Shown one piece after another: positions 26,152 to 35,011 of a stretch of 64,000 nt of DNA. Where the stretch lies: the NCBI GenBank assembly GCA_003481775.1, contig QULU01000003.1, positions 1 to 64,000 on the forward strand, in the 5' to 3' direction. This stretch comes from Clostridiaceae bacterium OM02-2AC. Its GTDB lineage: Bacteria; Bacillota_I; Bacilli_A; Erysipelotrichales; Erysipelotrichaceae. Each line of letters begins with the position of its first letter. Within the stretch, counting starts at the first letter, position 1. Below the pieces are notes generated by a model. It was not told the DNA's origin. It saw only the letters and a list, made by a program, of their open reading frames with translations, and did no database searches. The translations under genes were made by a program, and so were the position numbers.

Positions 26152-28908
26152 ATGAATATCACAACATCGAAATTGCAGATTCTGGAATATCTGCAGAAAA
26201 TTACCCGGGGCTTGCGGATGAATGAGCTGGGCGGTTTTACAACAATCAGTATCAGCAACGCTTTAAACATTTCCCGTTCCTTAACCTCTCAGTATCTCAA
26301 TGAGCTGGTCAAGGATGAGCGTATCATAAAAATCAGTACCCGCCCTGTCTATTATATGGATCGCAGTGTGCTGGAACGCAAATATCAGCTCGAATTAAAA
26401 AGCTGTGAGTATCTGAGTCTGAGTGAGCTGATGAAGGAGCTGAACCAGAACAGTCCGAAGCTGCAGGATTTTCAAAAAGCAATCGGCTGTGACGGCAGCC
26501 TGCAATATCCAATCGCTCAGCTGAAAACTGCTCTCTCCTATCCACAGGGGGGATTGCCTGTCATTCTCCATGGGGAAATGGGAAGTGGAAAATCCTATCT
26601 TGTAAGACTCACACATGAATACTGTCTGAATCACATGACCTCCACCAGAAAGGAAATACCGCTGCTACGCAAAAAGGCATTCCGCGGTGAGGATAAAGGC
26701 AGACAGATGGAGGAGCTGTTTGGAAAAGGCGCCGCAGATGGGAAAGCGGCAGAGCGGGGACTGCTGGAGGAGGCGGATGAGGGGATTCTCTGTATAGAGG
26801 ATGCCAGTAATCTGAGTGAGGAATGTCAGGAAAAGCTGGCCGACTATTTAAGCAGAAATAAGTTTACAAGAATGCAGGATGATCAGGCACAAATTGAATC
26901 CCGTGTCCATCTGATTCTCTCCACCAGTGAAGACCCGCACACGGCTTTCTGTCATAGCCTGCTGCTCAGCATTCCTGTTATCTGTTCCATCCCATCCTTT
27001 CAGGAGCGTAATGAGGAGGAACGTCTGGAATTCGTCATTAAATTTTTTCAGGAAGAGCAGGCACGTCTGGAACGCACGATTTATATATCAAAGCGTCTTC
27101 AGCATTTCCTGATGAGCTGCCATTTTGAAAGTAATATTGATGAGCTGCGCAGATGCATCCGTACCATATGTGCCAATGCATTTGCGGACTGTATATCTAA
27201 CCAGCGCATGGACATCTGTCTATATCACCTGCCAATTCAGCTGCTCGATCATCTCAAGGTGGAAAAAAACAGCAAGGACAGCGACTCTCTGATTCGCATA
27301 GATGCTGTGGAGAAAAACGCAGCCGGCAGTAAAATCCTCATCATGTGGGAACAGCTGCTGCAGGCATTTGAAGAATCCTGCACGGATACCCATACCTTTA
27401 CCGGCTTTCTGGAACAGGGGCAGAAGGCGTTGCGCTACTATTACGATATCCTTGTTTTTCAGGAAACGTATTATGACGGCCGTCTGGAGGCTATGGAGAA
27501 AATAGTCATCGGTGTGCTGAACAGTGTTAAACTCATGAAAAATATCAACCTGCCGATCAACTGTGCCTATGTACTTGCAAGAATGCTGGTTTCTGCACAG
27601 AAAAACACCTCCTCACTGCATCAGTGGGAACAGGATCATCAAAAGGAAATACAGCGCTGTCTAAAGAAAATGGCAGAGAATATGAGCAACGAATATATTC
27701 TGACGGAATCCATCGCCAGACAGCTGCATTCCAATATCAACATGCGCCTGTCGGAAATGAATCGTATCTTTCTGATGCTGAATATCAACTTCTACAATCG
27801 GGATATCCGTTCCCAGGATACGGTGGGCATCATATTGAGTCATGGCTACTCCACCGCAAGCTCCATTGCCGATGCCGCGAATTCACTGCTGAACTCCTAT
27901 ACCTTTGAAGCTATCGATATGCCGCTGAACACACCGGTACAGGAAATCAGCGGTAAGCTGAACGATTTCATTGAAGAAAACCCGCATCTGAAAAATATCA
28001 TCCTGCTTGTCGATATGGGGTCACTGGAGGGCATCGGTGAGGTGATTGCTGATAGTGTGAATGTCGGTGTCATCAACAACATTTCCACCTCGCTCGCCCT
28101 GAACATCGGTATGAAAATACAGCAGCACTACGAGCTGGAGGAGCTGCTGGAAACAGCCTGTGCAGAGAACCAGTGCAATTATAAGGTACTCTCAGAGGCA
28201 AAAAAAGAAAAAGCAATCGTATTCACAAATGATGCCGGTATGGTCATTTCAGAGAAACTCTGCCGATTGTTCAAAGACAGTCTGCCGCGTCCCATTGATT
28301 TGAAAATGATTTCCTACGAATTTGATGAACTGATGAAAAACAAGACAGAGGACATCCTATTTCACAGATATGATGTGGTACTGATGATCAAGCCGTATTC
28401 GCTGAAGCTGAAAAAAGTCAACAGTGTAACGCTGGAGGATATTATGAATTTTGAAAATATCGAACAGCTGAATCAGGTATTCCGCCCATATCTGAGTGAG
28501 GAGGAAATCGAAGAATTTGACCGCCAGCTGTTGAAAAATTTCTCCATGCAGTCAGTCATGGAAAATATCACAATTCTGAATGCGGATAAGCTGCTGGATT
28601 ATGTCAGTGATTCCGTTAGTGCGCTTCAGCATACCATGGGCCGAAAGTTTCAAAGCAAAACCATTGTCGGTATTTATATTCATATTTGTTTTCTGGTGGA
28701 ACGTCTTGTCACAAAAACGGCATTGGAAAAATATAGCGATCTGTCATCCTTTGAAGAACAGCATGAGGGATTCATCGCGGATGTCAACCGCAGCTTTGAG
28801 GTTATGCTGCAGCATTACCATGTGAAACTGCCCATATCGGAGATCGCATATCTCTTTGAATATATAGAAAATGATGTACGAAAGGCAGGAGGAGAAGATG
28901 AATTTTAA
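26152..28908 (+). CDS. LevR/ManR-type PTS-controlled transcription regulator with degenerate AAA motifs
   Basis: 918 aa. N-terminal winged helix (about 1-75), then an AAA domain with Walker A GEMGSGKS at 141-148. The sigma-54-contact GAFTGA position reads KGAADGKA (192-199), and Walker B ends IED (215-217) instead of the usual DE. A PRD-like region follows at about 410-490, then an EIIA-Man-like domain with the phospho-His motif ILSHGYSTASS near 563-572, and a C-terminal PRD with YIHICFLVERL. Phosphorylation by HPr/EII normally controls such proteins. The altered motifs suggest it may not activate sigma-54 RNA polymerase, and no -24/-12 promoter was seen here. It overlaps the following operon gene. 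Confidence 0.85.
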   Translation: MNITTSKLQILEYLQKITRGLRMNELGGFTTISISNALNISRSLTSQYLNELVKDERIIKISTRPVYYMDRSVLERKYQLELKSCEYLSLSELMKELNQNSPKLQDFQKAIGCDGSLQYPIAQLKTALSYPQGGLPVILHGEMGSGKSYLVRLTHEYCLNHMTSTRKEIPLLRKKAFRGEDKGRQMEELFGKGAADGKAAERGLLEEADEGILCIEDASNLSEECQEKLADYLSRNKFTRMQDDQAQIESRVHLILSTSEDPHTAFCHSLLLSIPVICSIPSFQERNEEERLEFVIKFFQEEQARLERTIYISKRLQHFLMSCHFESNIDELRRCIRTICANAFADCISNQRMDICLYHLPIQLLDHLKVEKNSKDSDSLIRIDAVEKNAAGSKILIMWEQLLQAFEESCTDTHTFTGFLEQGQKALRYYYDILVFQETYYDGRLEAMEKIVIGVLNSVKLMKNINLPINCAYVLARMLVSAQKNTSSLHQWEQDHQKEIQRCLKKMAENMSNEYILTESIARQLHSNINMRLSEMNRIFLMLNINFYNRDIRSQDTVGIILSHGYSTASSIADAANSLLNSYTFEAIDMPLNTPVQEISGKLNDFIEENPHLKNIILLVDMGSLEGIGEVIADSVNVGVINNISTSLALNIGMKIQQHYELEELLETACAENQCNYKVLSEAKKEKAIVFTNDAGMVISEKLCRLFKDSLPRPIDLKMISYEFDELMKNKTEDILFHRYDVVLMIKPYSLKLKKVNSVTLEDIMNFENIEQLNQVFRPYLSEEEIEEFDRQLLKNFSMQSVMENITILNADKLLDYVSDSVSALQHTMGRKFQSKTIVGIYIHICFLVERLVTKTALEKYSDLSSFEEQHEGFIADVNRSFEVMLQHYHVKLPISEIAYLFEYIENDVRKAGGEDEF

Positions 28909-29719
28909 AGACAAGCTCTGTGCGATGAACTGCCATTACCGCTTTTATGAACTGGAGGATTTCTTTCAATCCGTCCATAAGCTGGGAATACAGTATGTGG
29001 AGCTGTGGAGTGGTCCCATGCATTATTATGTGGATACCCACCATCATGACTCGCTGGAACAGCTGAAGAAGCTGTGCGATCGCTATCAGATCACCATCAT
29101 CGGCATCTGTCCGGAACAGACAAACCCAAAGCCGAACAATATCGCAGTCAAGCAGGCACATCGCCGTGAAGAGGTACTCAATTATTATCGGCAGATGATT
29201 GATATTGCATGTGCGCTTGGGTGTCGTCAGGTACTGGTAACCAGCGGGTGGAGCTATTACAGCGAAGCGGTGGAGGAAGCATGGAATCGCTCGATCGCTA
29301 TGATGAAAAGGATCGCAGACTATGCAAAACAGCGAAATGTGATACTGGCTCTGGAAGCACTGCAGCCGGAGGAATCGCGTCTTGTGAATACGATTCAGGA
29401 CATTCAGCGATATCGAAACGAGGTTGGAAGCAGCTGTCTCAAGGTGTGTCTTGATTTTGGGGCAATGGCTCGTATGGGGCATACACCCCGGGAATATTTT
29501 GCGGCATTTGGAAGCGATATTGTCCATATTCACTTTGTGGATGGAAATCCGACTGGTCATCTGGCCTGGGGGGATGGAAGCCGTAATCTGAAAGCGGATC
29601 TTGCTGTCCTTGCGGAATACGGCTATCAGGGATATCTGTCACTGGAAACCGCAACGCAGCGGTATTATGAAAAACCGTGGTCTGCGGAAATGAAAACGCT
29701 GAAGAGCTTTGAGGAATGA
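28898..29719 (+). CDS. Sugar epimerase/isomerase of the AP-endonuclease-2 (FrlC-like) family
   Basis: 273 aa TIM-barrel enzyme. AGGAGGAG just before 28898 fixes the start, which overlaps the regulator stop by 11 bases; an earlier in-frame ATG at 28871 has no such site. Metal-site motifs are visible: LALEALQPEESR (Glu), VCLDFGAMARMGH (Asp, His), VHIHFVDGN and YLSLETA (Glu). FrlC interconverts fructoselysine and psicoselysine; with an FrlB-like deglycase in the operon that is the closest model. Other ketose epimerases share this fold, so the substrate is uncertain. Confidence 0.8.
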   Translation: MNFKDKLCAMNCHYRFYELEDFFQSVHKLGIQYVELWSGPMHYYVDTHHHDSLEQLKKLCDRYQITIIGICPEQTNPKPNNIAVKQAHRREEVLNYYRQMIDIACALGCRQVLVTSGWSYYSEAVEEAWNRSIAMMKRIADYAKQRNVILALEALQPEESRLVNTIQDIQRYRNEVGSSCLKVCLDFGAMARMGHTPREYFAAFGSDIVHIHFVDGNPTGHLAWGDGSRNLKADLAVLAEYGYQGYLSLETATQRYYEKPWSAEMKTLKSFEE

Positions 29720-29732
29720 AAGGAGGGAACCT

Positions 29733-30152
29733 ATGGAACGACATTATATACTCGCAAGTCACGGGATGTTCTCTCAGGGAATTTATGATTCCATCCGCAT
29801 TATTCTGGGAGAGAAGAAGCATGTGCATATCATCACCGCCTATGTGAAGGACGGGCAGGACATAAAAGAGATGATTAAAGGAACTATGGAGGAAATACCG
29901 GCAGATGCGGAAATCATCGCCTGTACGGATTTGTTTGGGGGAAGTGTGAATAATGAACTCATGAGCTACATCGGAAAAGCAAATTTCCATCTGATAACCG
30001 GAATGAATCTGCCTATGCTGATGAATCTGTTTCTGTTTTCCGATGAGGATGCTGATAAGCTGATCCGCCGCCTGTTCACAGAAGCGAAAACGGGAATCAT
30101 GTATTGCAATGAAACAGTCAAAGGTATTTCGTCGCAGGAGGATGAATTTTAG
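29733..30152 (+). CDS. PTS mannose-family EIIA component
   Basis: 139 aa cytoplasmic phosphocarrier. The start at 29733 follows AAAGGAGGG; the frame continues upstream but overlaps the epimerase gene. The active-site His is in ILASHGMFSQGI near the N-terminus. The IACTDLFGGSVNNEL stretch is the second family motif. It receives phosphate from HPr and passes it to EIIB. IIA and IIB are separate genes here, unlike E. coli ManX. Confidence 0.9.
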   Translation: MERHYILASHGMFSQGIYDSIRIILGEKKHVHIITAYVKDGQDIKEMIKGTMEEIPADAEIIACTDLFGGSVNNELMSYIGKANFHLITGMNLPMLMNLFLFSDEDADKLIRRLFTEAKTGIMYCNETVKGISSQEDEF

Positions 30153-30316
30153 ATACTGCATCCTAAATAAAGCAATCGTAAAGCATAAAAGAGTAATCAC
30201 ATGCTGTAAAGAAGACATACGGATGCACAAAGAGCATGGGGTGTAAGAAACGATAGCTGAACTGATTTTTCTAAATGTGAGTAAGCGCAAAAAGCGCAAA
30301 AGAAAGGGTGTCAAAT

Positions 30317-30793
30317 ATGATCAAATTATGCAGAGTGGATCATCGTCTCCTGCACGGACAGGTTGCATTTTCCTGGACCAATGAACTGAGCGCGGACTGT
30401 ATTCTGATTGCCAATGATGCAGTTGTGAATGACGAGGTTTTCAAAACAACAATGAAGCTGGCAAAGCCCTCTGGGGTCAAGCTTGTCATTAAAAATCTGG
30501 AGGATTCCATAAAGGCAATCAATAGCGGAGTTACGGATAAGTATCGTCTGCTGGTGGTCGTGAAGACCATTCATGATGCCAATGTGCTGAGTGCCGGGTG
30601 TCAGGCAATCCAGAGTATCAATCTGGGGGGAACGATCCGAAAGGACGGATATCGTCAGATCAGTAAAGCAATCTTCATCAGTGATGAGGATGAAACTGAA
30701 TTAAAAGAGTTGCAGCAGCGCGGTGTGTCTGTATTCATTCAGCAGCTACCGGCAGAATCCTCGCTACCACTGGAACACGTATTGCATTGGTAG
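30317..30793 (+). CDS. PTS mannose-family EIIB component
   Basis: 158 aa. It starts at the ATG at 30317, 8 bases after AAAGGG; a GTG at 30308 is less well placed. The phosphorylated His is in VDHRLLHGQVAFSW, the standard EIIB-Man motif. A 164-base gap separates it from EIIA, the largest in the operon, which could house a processing site or a weak internal promoter. It hands phosphate to the incoming sugar at IIC/IID. Confidence 0.92.
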   Translation: MIKLCRVDHRLLHGQVAFSWTNELSADCILIANDAVVNDEVFKTTMKLAKPSGVKLVIKNLEDSIKAINSGVTDKYRLLVVVKTIHDANVLSAGCQAIQSINLGGTIRKDGYRQISKAIFISDEDETELKELQQRGVSVFIQQLPAESSLPLEHVLHW

Positions 30794-30877
30794 AGTTCAC
30801 ATCCCGCTCGGATGCGGGTCAACTATACAGGAATGAAATTCCTGAAGCAAGCATGAAAATGCGAAGAGGAGGAAATC

Positions 30878-31651
30878 ATGGTACAAGCATGCTTAATCGG
30901 ATTGATTGCAAGTCTGGGTGTCTTTGGTGATCAGCTGGGATCCCTGTATATCAATCGGCCAATTATTCTTGCACCGCTGGTTGGTTTGGTGCTGGGATCC
31001 CTGCATCAGGGGCTGATTATCGGCGCAAGTCTGGAATTATTCTTTATGGGGGCTGTCAGCATCGGAGCGTATGTTCCACCGGATACGATCGTCGGTGGTG
31101 TTCTGGCAACGGCATTTGCAATTTCTATGGGGAAGGGAATCGAAACGGCAGTCACACTGGCAATGCCGATTGCTCTGGTATCACAGGCAATTGGAAACTT
31201 CTGTAATGTATTCAATTCTGTAATTCTGCGTTTTACGGACCGTTATGCCGTAGAGGGAAAATACAGCGGTGTTGTGGCAACGCACTGGCTCATCGGTATG
31301 ATTACCATCGTGCGAAGATTCCTGCTTGTGTTCTTTGCTTTCTATCTGGGAAGTGAAGCAGTGGGCAATATGATCAATGCGATTCCTGCCTACGTGACAG
31401 ATGGTATGGCTGCGGCAGCTGGACTGCTGCCTGCATTAGGATTTGCAATGCTGATGCGTATGACGGTGAACAAGCAGAATGTTCCCTATTATTTTCTGGG
31501 ATTCGCGCTTGCGGCTTATATGAGTGTACCTGTGCTTGGTGTTGCGATACTGGGGGTAATTCTAATCGTTGTCAAATTTGATTTCATGAATCTGAAGGGG
31601 GCCGCAGCTGGAGAAGCTGGTGTGGAGGTGAGCGATGATGATGACTTCTAA
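30878..31651 (+). CDS. PTS mannose-family EIIC membrane component
   Basis: 257 aa, very hydrophobic, with about seven to eight membrane segments and the family motif GLVLGSLHQGLIIGASLELFFMGAVSIGAYVPPD. AGAGGAGG precedes the ATG. It forms the sugar channel with IID, whose gene starts 17 bases before this one ends. Confidence 0.92.
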   Translation: MVQACLIGLIASLGVFGDQLGSLYINRPIILAPLVGLVLGSLHQGLIIGASLELFFMGAVSIGAYVPPDTIVGGVLATAFAISMGKGIETAVTLAMPIALVSQAIGNFCNVFNSVILRFTDRYAVEGKYSGVVATHWLIGMITIVRRFLLVFFAFYLGSEAVGNMINAIPAYVTDGMAAAAGLLPALGFAMLMRMTVNKQNVPYYFLGFALAAYMSVPVLGVAILGVILIVVKFDFMNLKGAAAGEAGVEVSDDDDF

Positions 31652-32471
31652 ATCCGATAAGAAAATTCAGAAAGCGGATATTACCAGAATGGCATTTAAC
31701 CAGGGCTCTTTGGGAATGGAGTTTTCCTGGAACTATGAACGGCAGATGCACATTGCCTTTGCCATGATGATGAATAAGATTTTGAAAAAGGTATATGCAG
31801 AAGATGAGGAAGGCTACAAGGACGCTCTGACACGGCATGTGGAATTCTTCAATATCACACCGCAGCTTGCTCCCTTTGTCGGCGGCATCGTGGCATCCAT
31901 GGAGGAAATGAAGGCGCGTGGTGAAGTGGATGGTGAGGCGATTTCCAGTATTAAGACGGCACTGATGGGGCCGTTGAGCGGAATCGGTGATTCGGTGTTT
32001 GTCGGCTGTCTGCGGGTTATTGCCGTTGGTATCGGTATTTCACTGGCACAGAACGGAAATATGTTCGGACCGATCGTGTATTTTCTGATGTATAACGTCC
32101 CTGCATTTATTATCCGCTACTTCGGTGCACATTTCGGCTATAATATCGGCTTCAAATATCTGCAGAGAATGCAGGCAAACGGCATGATGGATAAGCTGCT
32201 TGCGGCAGCCAGTATTCTTGGTGTTATGGTCATTGGCTGTATGTCGAAGGATATGGTATGGACGACTTTAAATGTTGAGTTGAGTAAGGTTGGTGAAGAG
32301 GTTACCACCCTGCAGTCTATTCTGGATGGTATCATGCCCGGGCTGATCGGACTGGGCGGTACATGGATGTACTACTGGCTTTTGAAGAAAAAAGTCAATC
32401 CGATCATGTTGATTCTGGGAACTATGGTTCTTGGTATCGCTGGTGCTTATTTCGGTATACTTGCCGGGTAA
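31635..32471 (+). CDS. PTS mannose-family EIID membrane component
   Basis: 278 aa. The N-terminal cytoplasmic part has NYERQMHIAFAMMMNKIL and the family motif TALMGPLSGIGDSVF; membrane helices occupy the C-terminal half. It lacks the longer N-terminal extension of E. coli ManZ but is otherwise of usual size. Three ATGs occur in a row at 31635-31643; the first is taken. Translationally coupled to IIC. Confidence 0.92.
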   Translation: MMMTSKSDKKIQKADITRMAFNQGSLGMEFSWNYERQMHIAFAMMMNKILKKVYAEDEEGYKDALTRHVEFFNITPQLAPFVGGIVASMEEMKARGEVDGEAISSIKTALMGPLSGIGDSVFVGCLRVIAVGIGISLAQNGNMFGPIVYFLMYNVPAFIIRYFGAHFGYNIGFKYLQRMQANGMMDKLLAAASILGVMVIGCMSKDMVWTTLNVELSKVGEEVTTLQSILDGIMPGLIGLGGTWMYYWLLKKKVNPIMLILGTMVLGIAGAYFGILAG

Positions 32472-32501
32472 GATAGATTTATATTAAAAAAAGAGGAGGA
32501 C

Positions 32502-33506
32502 ATGAACATGTTACTGAAATTCAATGAAGAATGGGCACGAAGCAGTGTCAATGGTGTGCTGGCGATCCGCAAGGATATCAACCGCGTTGTGGATGAGATA
32601 TGCGAAAAGGGATATCGGAATATCTGCTGGCTGGGAATCGGGGGTACCTGGGCAAGCGGTATGCAGGCTGCTGTTCATATGAAGGAACAATCAGAAATCG
32701 AAACCTGGGCGGAAAATGCTTCTGAGTACAATACGACGGGGAATAAGCGTGTAGGCGAGGGCACTGTCGTGATTACCTCATCCGTTACCGGCAGTACAGC
32801 GGAGGTAGTAGAGGCTGTAAAGCGTATGCAGGCAGCCGGGGCAAAGGTGATTGGGTTTATCGACATTGATACGACAGAGCTGGCAAAGCTGGTGGACTAT
32901 GAGATTGCATATCCGGTGAATGAACAGCTGAAATTCTTTATGGTTGCGGATCGATTCATGCAGAACAATGGGGAGTTCGCAGATTGTGATGCTATGTATG
33001 CGGAGTTTGAAGCTCATCTGGCACAGGCGCTGATTGATGTGGAAAAGAAGGCTGATGCTTTCGGGGAGGAATTTGCGAAGAAGCACTGGAATGATCCCAT
33101 CCATTATTTTGTGGGGGCTGGGAACCAGTGGGGTGCAACGTATTCCTATGCAATGTGCTATTGGGAGGAGCAGCTGTGGATCAAGACAAAGTCCATTACA
33201 TCCGGAGAGTTCTTCCACGGTATGTTTGAAATCATCACAAAGGAAACACCGGTTACCGTGTTTATAGGGGAGGATGCACAGCGGTCGTTGTCAAAGCGGG
33301 TTGCTGATTTCCTGCCAAGGATTTGTGAGAATTATACGATTATTGATACAAGGGATTATGAGCTGAAGGGAATCAGTGAAAAATACAGAAAGCACATATC
33401 CCATCTGGTGATGCATGCGGTAAATAACCGGATCGATGCTTATATGGAAAGAGAAACAAGGCATCCGATGGATATCCGCCGCTATTACAGACGTCTGGAT
33501 TATTAA
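32502..33506 (+). CDS. SIS-domain deglycase, FrlB/GfrF-like
   Basis: 334 aa with two SIS sugar-phosphate-isomerase folds: WLGIGGTWASGMQ and ITSSVTGSTAEVVEAVK bind the phosphosugar in the first. The second has the catalytic-region motif TSGEFFHGMFEI. The C-terminus RRYYRRLDY closely matches the RRYYGGLVEY end of E. coli FrlB. FrlB-type enzymes split fructoselysine-6-P into lysine and glucose-6-P, and GfrF does the same for glucoselysine-6-P. The PTS genes next door would deliver the 6-phosphate. GAGGAGGAC precedes the start. GlmS/AgaS-like deamination is the alternative. Confidence 0.82.
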   Translation: MNMLLKFNEEWARSSVNGVLAIRKDINRVVDEICEKGYRNICWLGIGGTWASGMQAAVHMKEQSEIETWAENASEYNTTGNKRVGEGTVVITSSVTGSTAEVVEAVKRMQAAGAKVIGFIDIDTTELAKLVDYEIAYPVNEQLKFFMVADRFMQNNGEFADCDAMYAEFEAHLAQALIDVEKKADAFGEEFAKKHWNDPIHYFVGAGNQWGATYSYAMCYWEEQLWIKTKSITSGEFFHGMFEIITKETPVTVFIGEDAQRSLSKRVADFLPRICENYTIIDTRDYELKGISEKYRKHISHLVMHAVNNRIDAYMERETRHPMDIRRYYRRLDY

Positions 33507-33547
33507 ATGTGATGCAGCGTTAAAAAAATCAAACTGTCAGGAAAACA

Positions 33548-33586
33548 GGTCATGCGTTAGGACAGCACTTTCGTCATGGCCTTTTT
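33548..33586 (+). terminator. Probable terminator of the PTS/deglycase operon
   Basis: GGTCATG (33548-33554) can pair with CATGGCC (33575-33581) across a 20-base loop, followed by TTTTT. The long loop makes this a moderate call. The rest of 33587-33800 shows no gene. Confidence 0.45.
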
Positions 33587-33806
33587 CAGGTTATCTTAGT
33601 CATGGAATTTTTATATACGAAAAAAAGAAACAGCTTATGCGCATCATACGATGGTGTTGTTCCTTTTAAATCTACAGATAAAGCATAAGAAATTGTGTAT
33701 TAAAGTTAGAGGAATTTGTTACATCGATTTTTGAGGTTTATCAGTTTAAGGCAATCTTCTTTTTATTATCTAATTTTTATTTTTTTCCGTTATCAGTTAA
33801 GGATTA

Positions 33807-33815
33807 TGCTATAAT
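33807..33815 (+). promoter_or_regulatory. Extended -10 promoter of galE
   Basis: TGCTATAAT is a perfect extended -10. There is no good -35, as is common for this class. AAGGGAGGAA before 33847 is the ribosome site. Confidence 0.65.
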
Positions 33816-33846
33816 AGGACATGAACAACTAAGGGAGGAACTGTAA

Positions 33847-34857
33847 ATGAAAATCTTAGTAACTGGTGGTACCGGATTCATTGGAAGCCACACATGCGTT
33901 GAATTGATAGAAGCTGGTAATGAAGTAGTAATTATTGATAATCTGTATAACTCACAGGCTGATGTTATTGATAAAATTGAGAATATTACAGGTAAGAGAG
34001 TTGCGTTTTATGAAGAAGACTGCTGTGATGAGGCAGCACTGGATAAAATATTCTGTGAGCATAAAATTGATGCAGCAATTCACTTCGCTGGATATAAAGC
34101 GGTAGGAGAGTCAGTACAGAAGCCGATTATGTACTATCAGAATAATCTGATGTCGCTGCTTGCTTTGTGCAAGGTCATGGGAAAGCATAACTGCAAACGC
34201 ATTGTTTTCTCATCAAGTGCCACCGTATATGGGAATCCTGCAAGCGTGCCTATTTTTGAGGACTTTCCGCTAGGACCTACAACGAATCCTTATGGTACGA
34301 CAAAATTGATGATCGAACAGATTTTAAAAGATTTATACGTTTCAGATAATGAGTGGAATATTGCTTTGCTTCGTTATTTCAATCCAATCGGAGCGCATAA
34401 GAGCGGTCTGCTGGGAGAAAGTCCGAATGATATCCCGAATAACCTGATGCCATATATTGTTAAGGTCGCAAATAAGGAGTTGCCTTATCTGCATGTATAT
34501 GGAAATGATTACGATACACCAGATGGTACAGGTGTACGTGATTATATTCATGTAGTAGACCTTGCAAAGGGACATGTAAATGCTGTGAATAAAGTTATGG
34601 AGCCAATTGGTGTCGATGCGTATAATCTGGGAACAGGGATCGGATATAGTGTATTAGATGTTGTAAATACATTTGCAAAGGTGAATAATATTGAAGTGCC
34701 TTATCAAATCGATCCAAGACGCCCGGGTGATATTGCACAATGCTATGCCAGTACGGAGAAAGCCCTGAAGGAACTTGGCTGGAAAGCAGAAAAAGGACTG
34801 GAAGAGATGTGTGCGGACGCATGGCATTTCTTACAAGTAGAAAAGGAATCAGAATAA
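33847..34857 (+). CDS. galE: UDP-glucose 4-epimerase
   Basis: Short-chain dehydrogenase-type epimerase that interconverts UDP-glucose and UDP-galactose for the Leloir pathway and glycan synthesis. 336 aa, standard length. NAD-binding GGTGFIGSHT at 7-16, SSSATVYG with the catalytic Ser/Thr, and YGTTK with the catalytic Tyr and Lys. RDYIHVVDLAKGH and a C-terminal RRPGDIAQCYA complete the GalE pattern. Monocistronic, with its own promoter and terminator. Confidence 0.95.
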   Translation: MKILVTGGTGFIGSHTCVELIEAGNEVVIIDNLYNSQADVIDKIENITGKRVAFYEEDCCDEAALDKIFCEHKIDAAIHFAGYKAVGESVQKPIMYYQNNLMSLLALCKVMGKHNCKRIVFSSSATVYGNPASVPIFEDFPLGPTTNPYGTTKLMIEQILKDLYVSDNEWNIALLRYFNPIGAHKSGLLGESPNDIPNNLMPYIVKVANKELPYLHVYGNDYDTPDGTGVRDYIHVVDLAKGHVNAVNKVMEPIGVDAYNLGTGIGYSVLDVVNTFAKVNNIEVPYQIDPRRPGDIAQCYASTEKALKELGWKAEKGLEEMCADAWHFLQVEKESE

Positions 34858-34931
34858 AAAGAGAAATTCTGAGACAAGTTTGGAAAATAGAAGGAGAAAC
34901 TGCTGTTTTTCAAATCATTAAAAAGTTAAGC

Positions 34932-34968
34932 CCTAAAAACAGAATGAAAAAATTCTGTTTTTTTTAGG
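34932..34968 (+). terminator. Terminator after galE
   Basis: CCTAAAAACAGAAT (34932-34945) pairs with ATTCTGTTTTTTTTAGG (34952-34968), with a 6-base loop and U-rich descending arm. Confidence 0.75.
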
Positions 34969-35011
34969 ACTTTCACCTCTTTCATACGTATAGAAGTATG
35001 GAGGTGATAGT

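Noticed and set aside
29439..30314. Minus-strand frame of about 290 codons across the epimerase and EIIA genes
   Set aside because: It crosses two good plus-strand genes and their junction and has no ribosome site.
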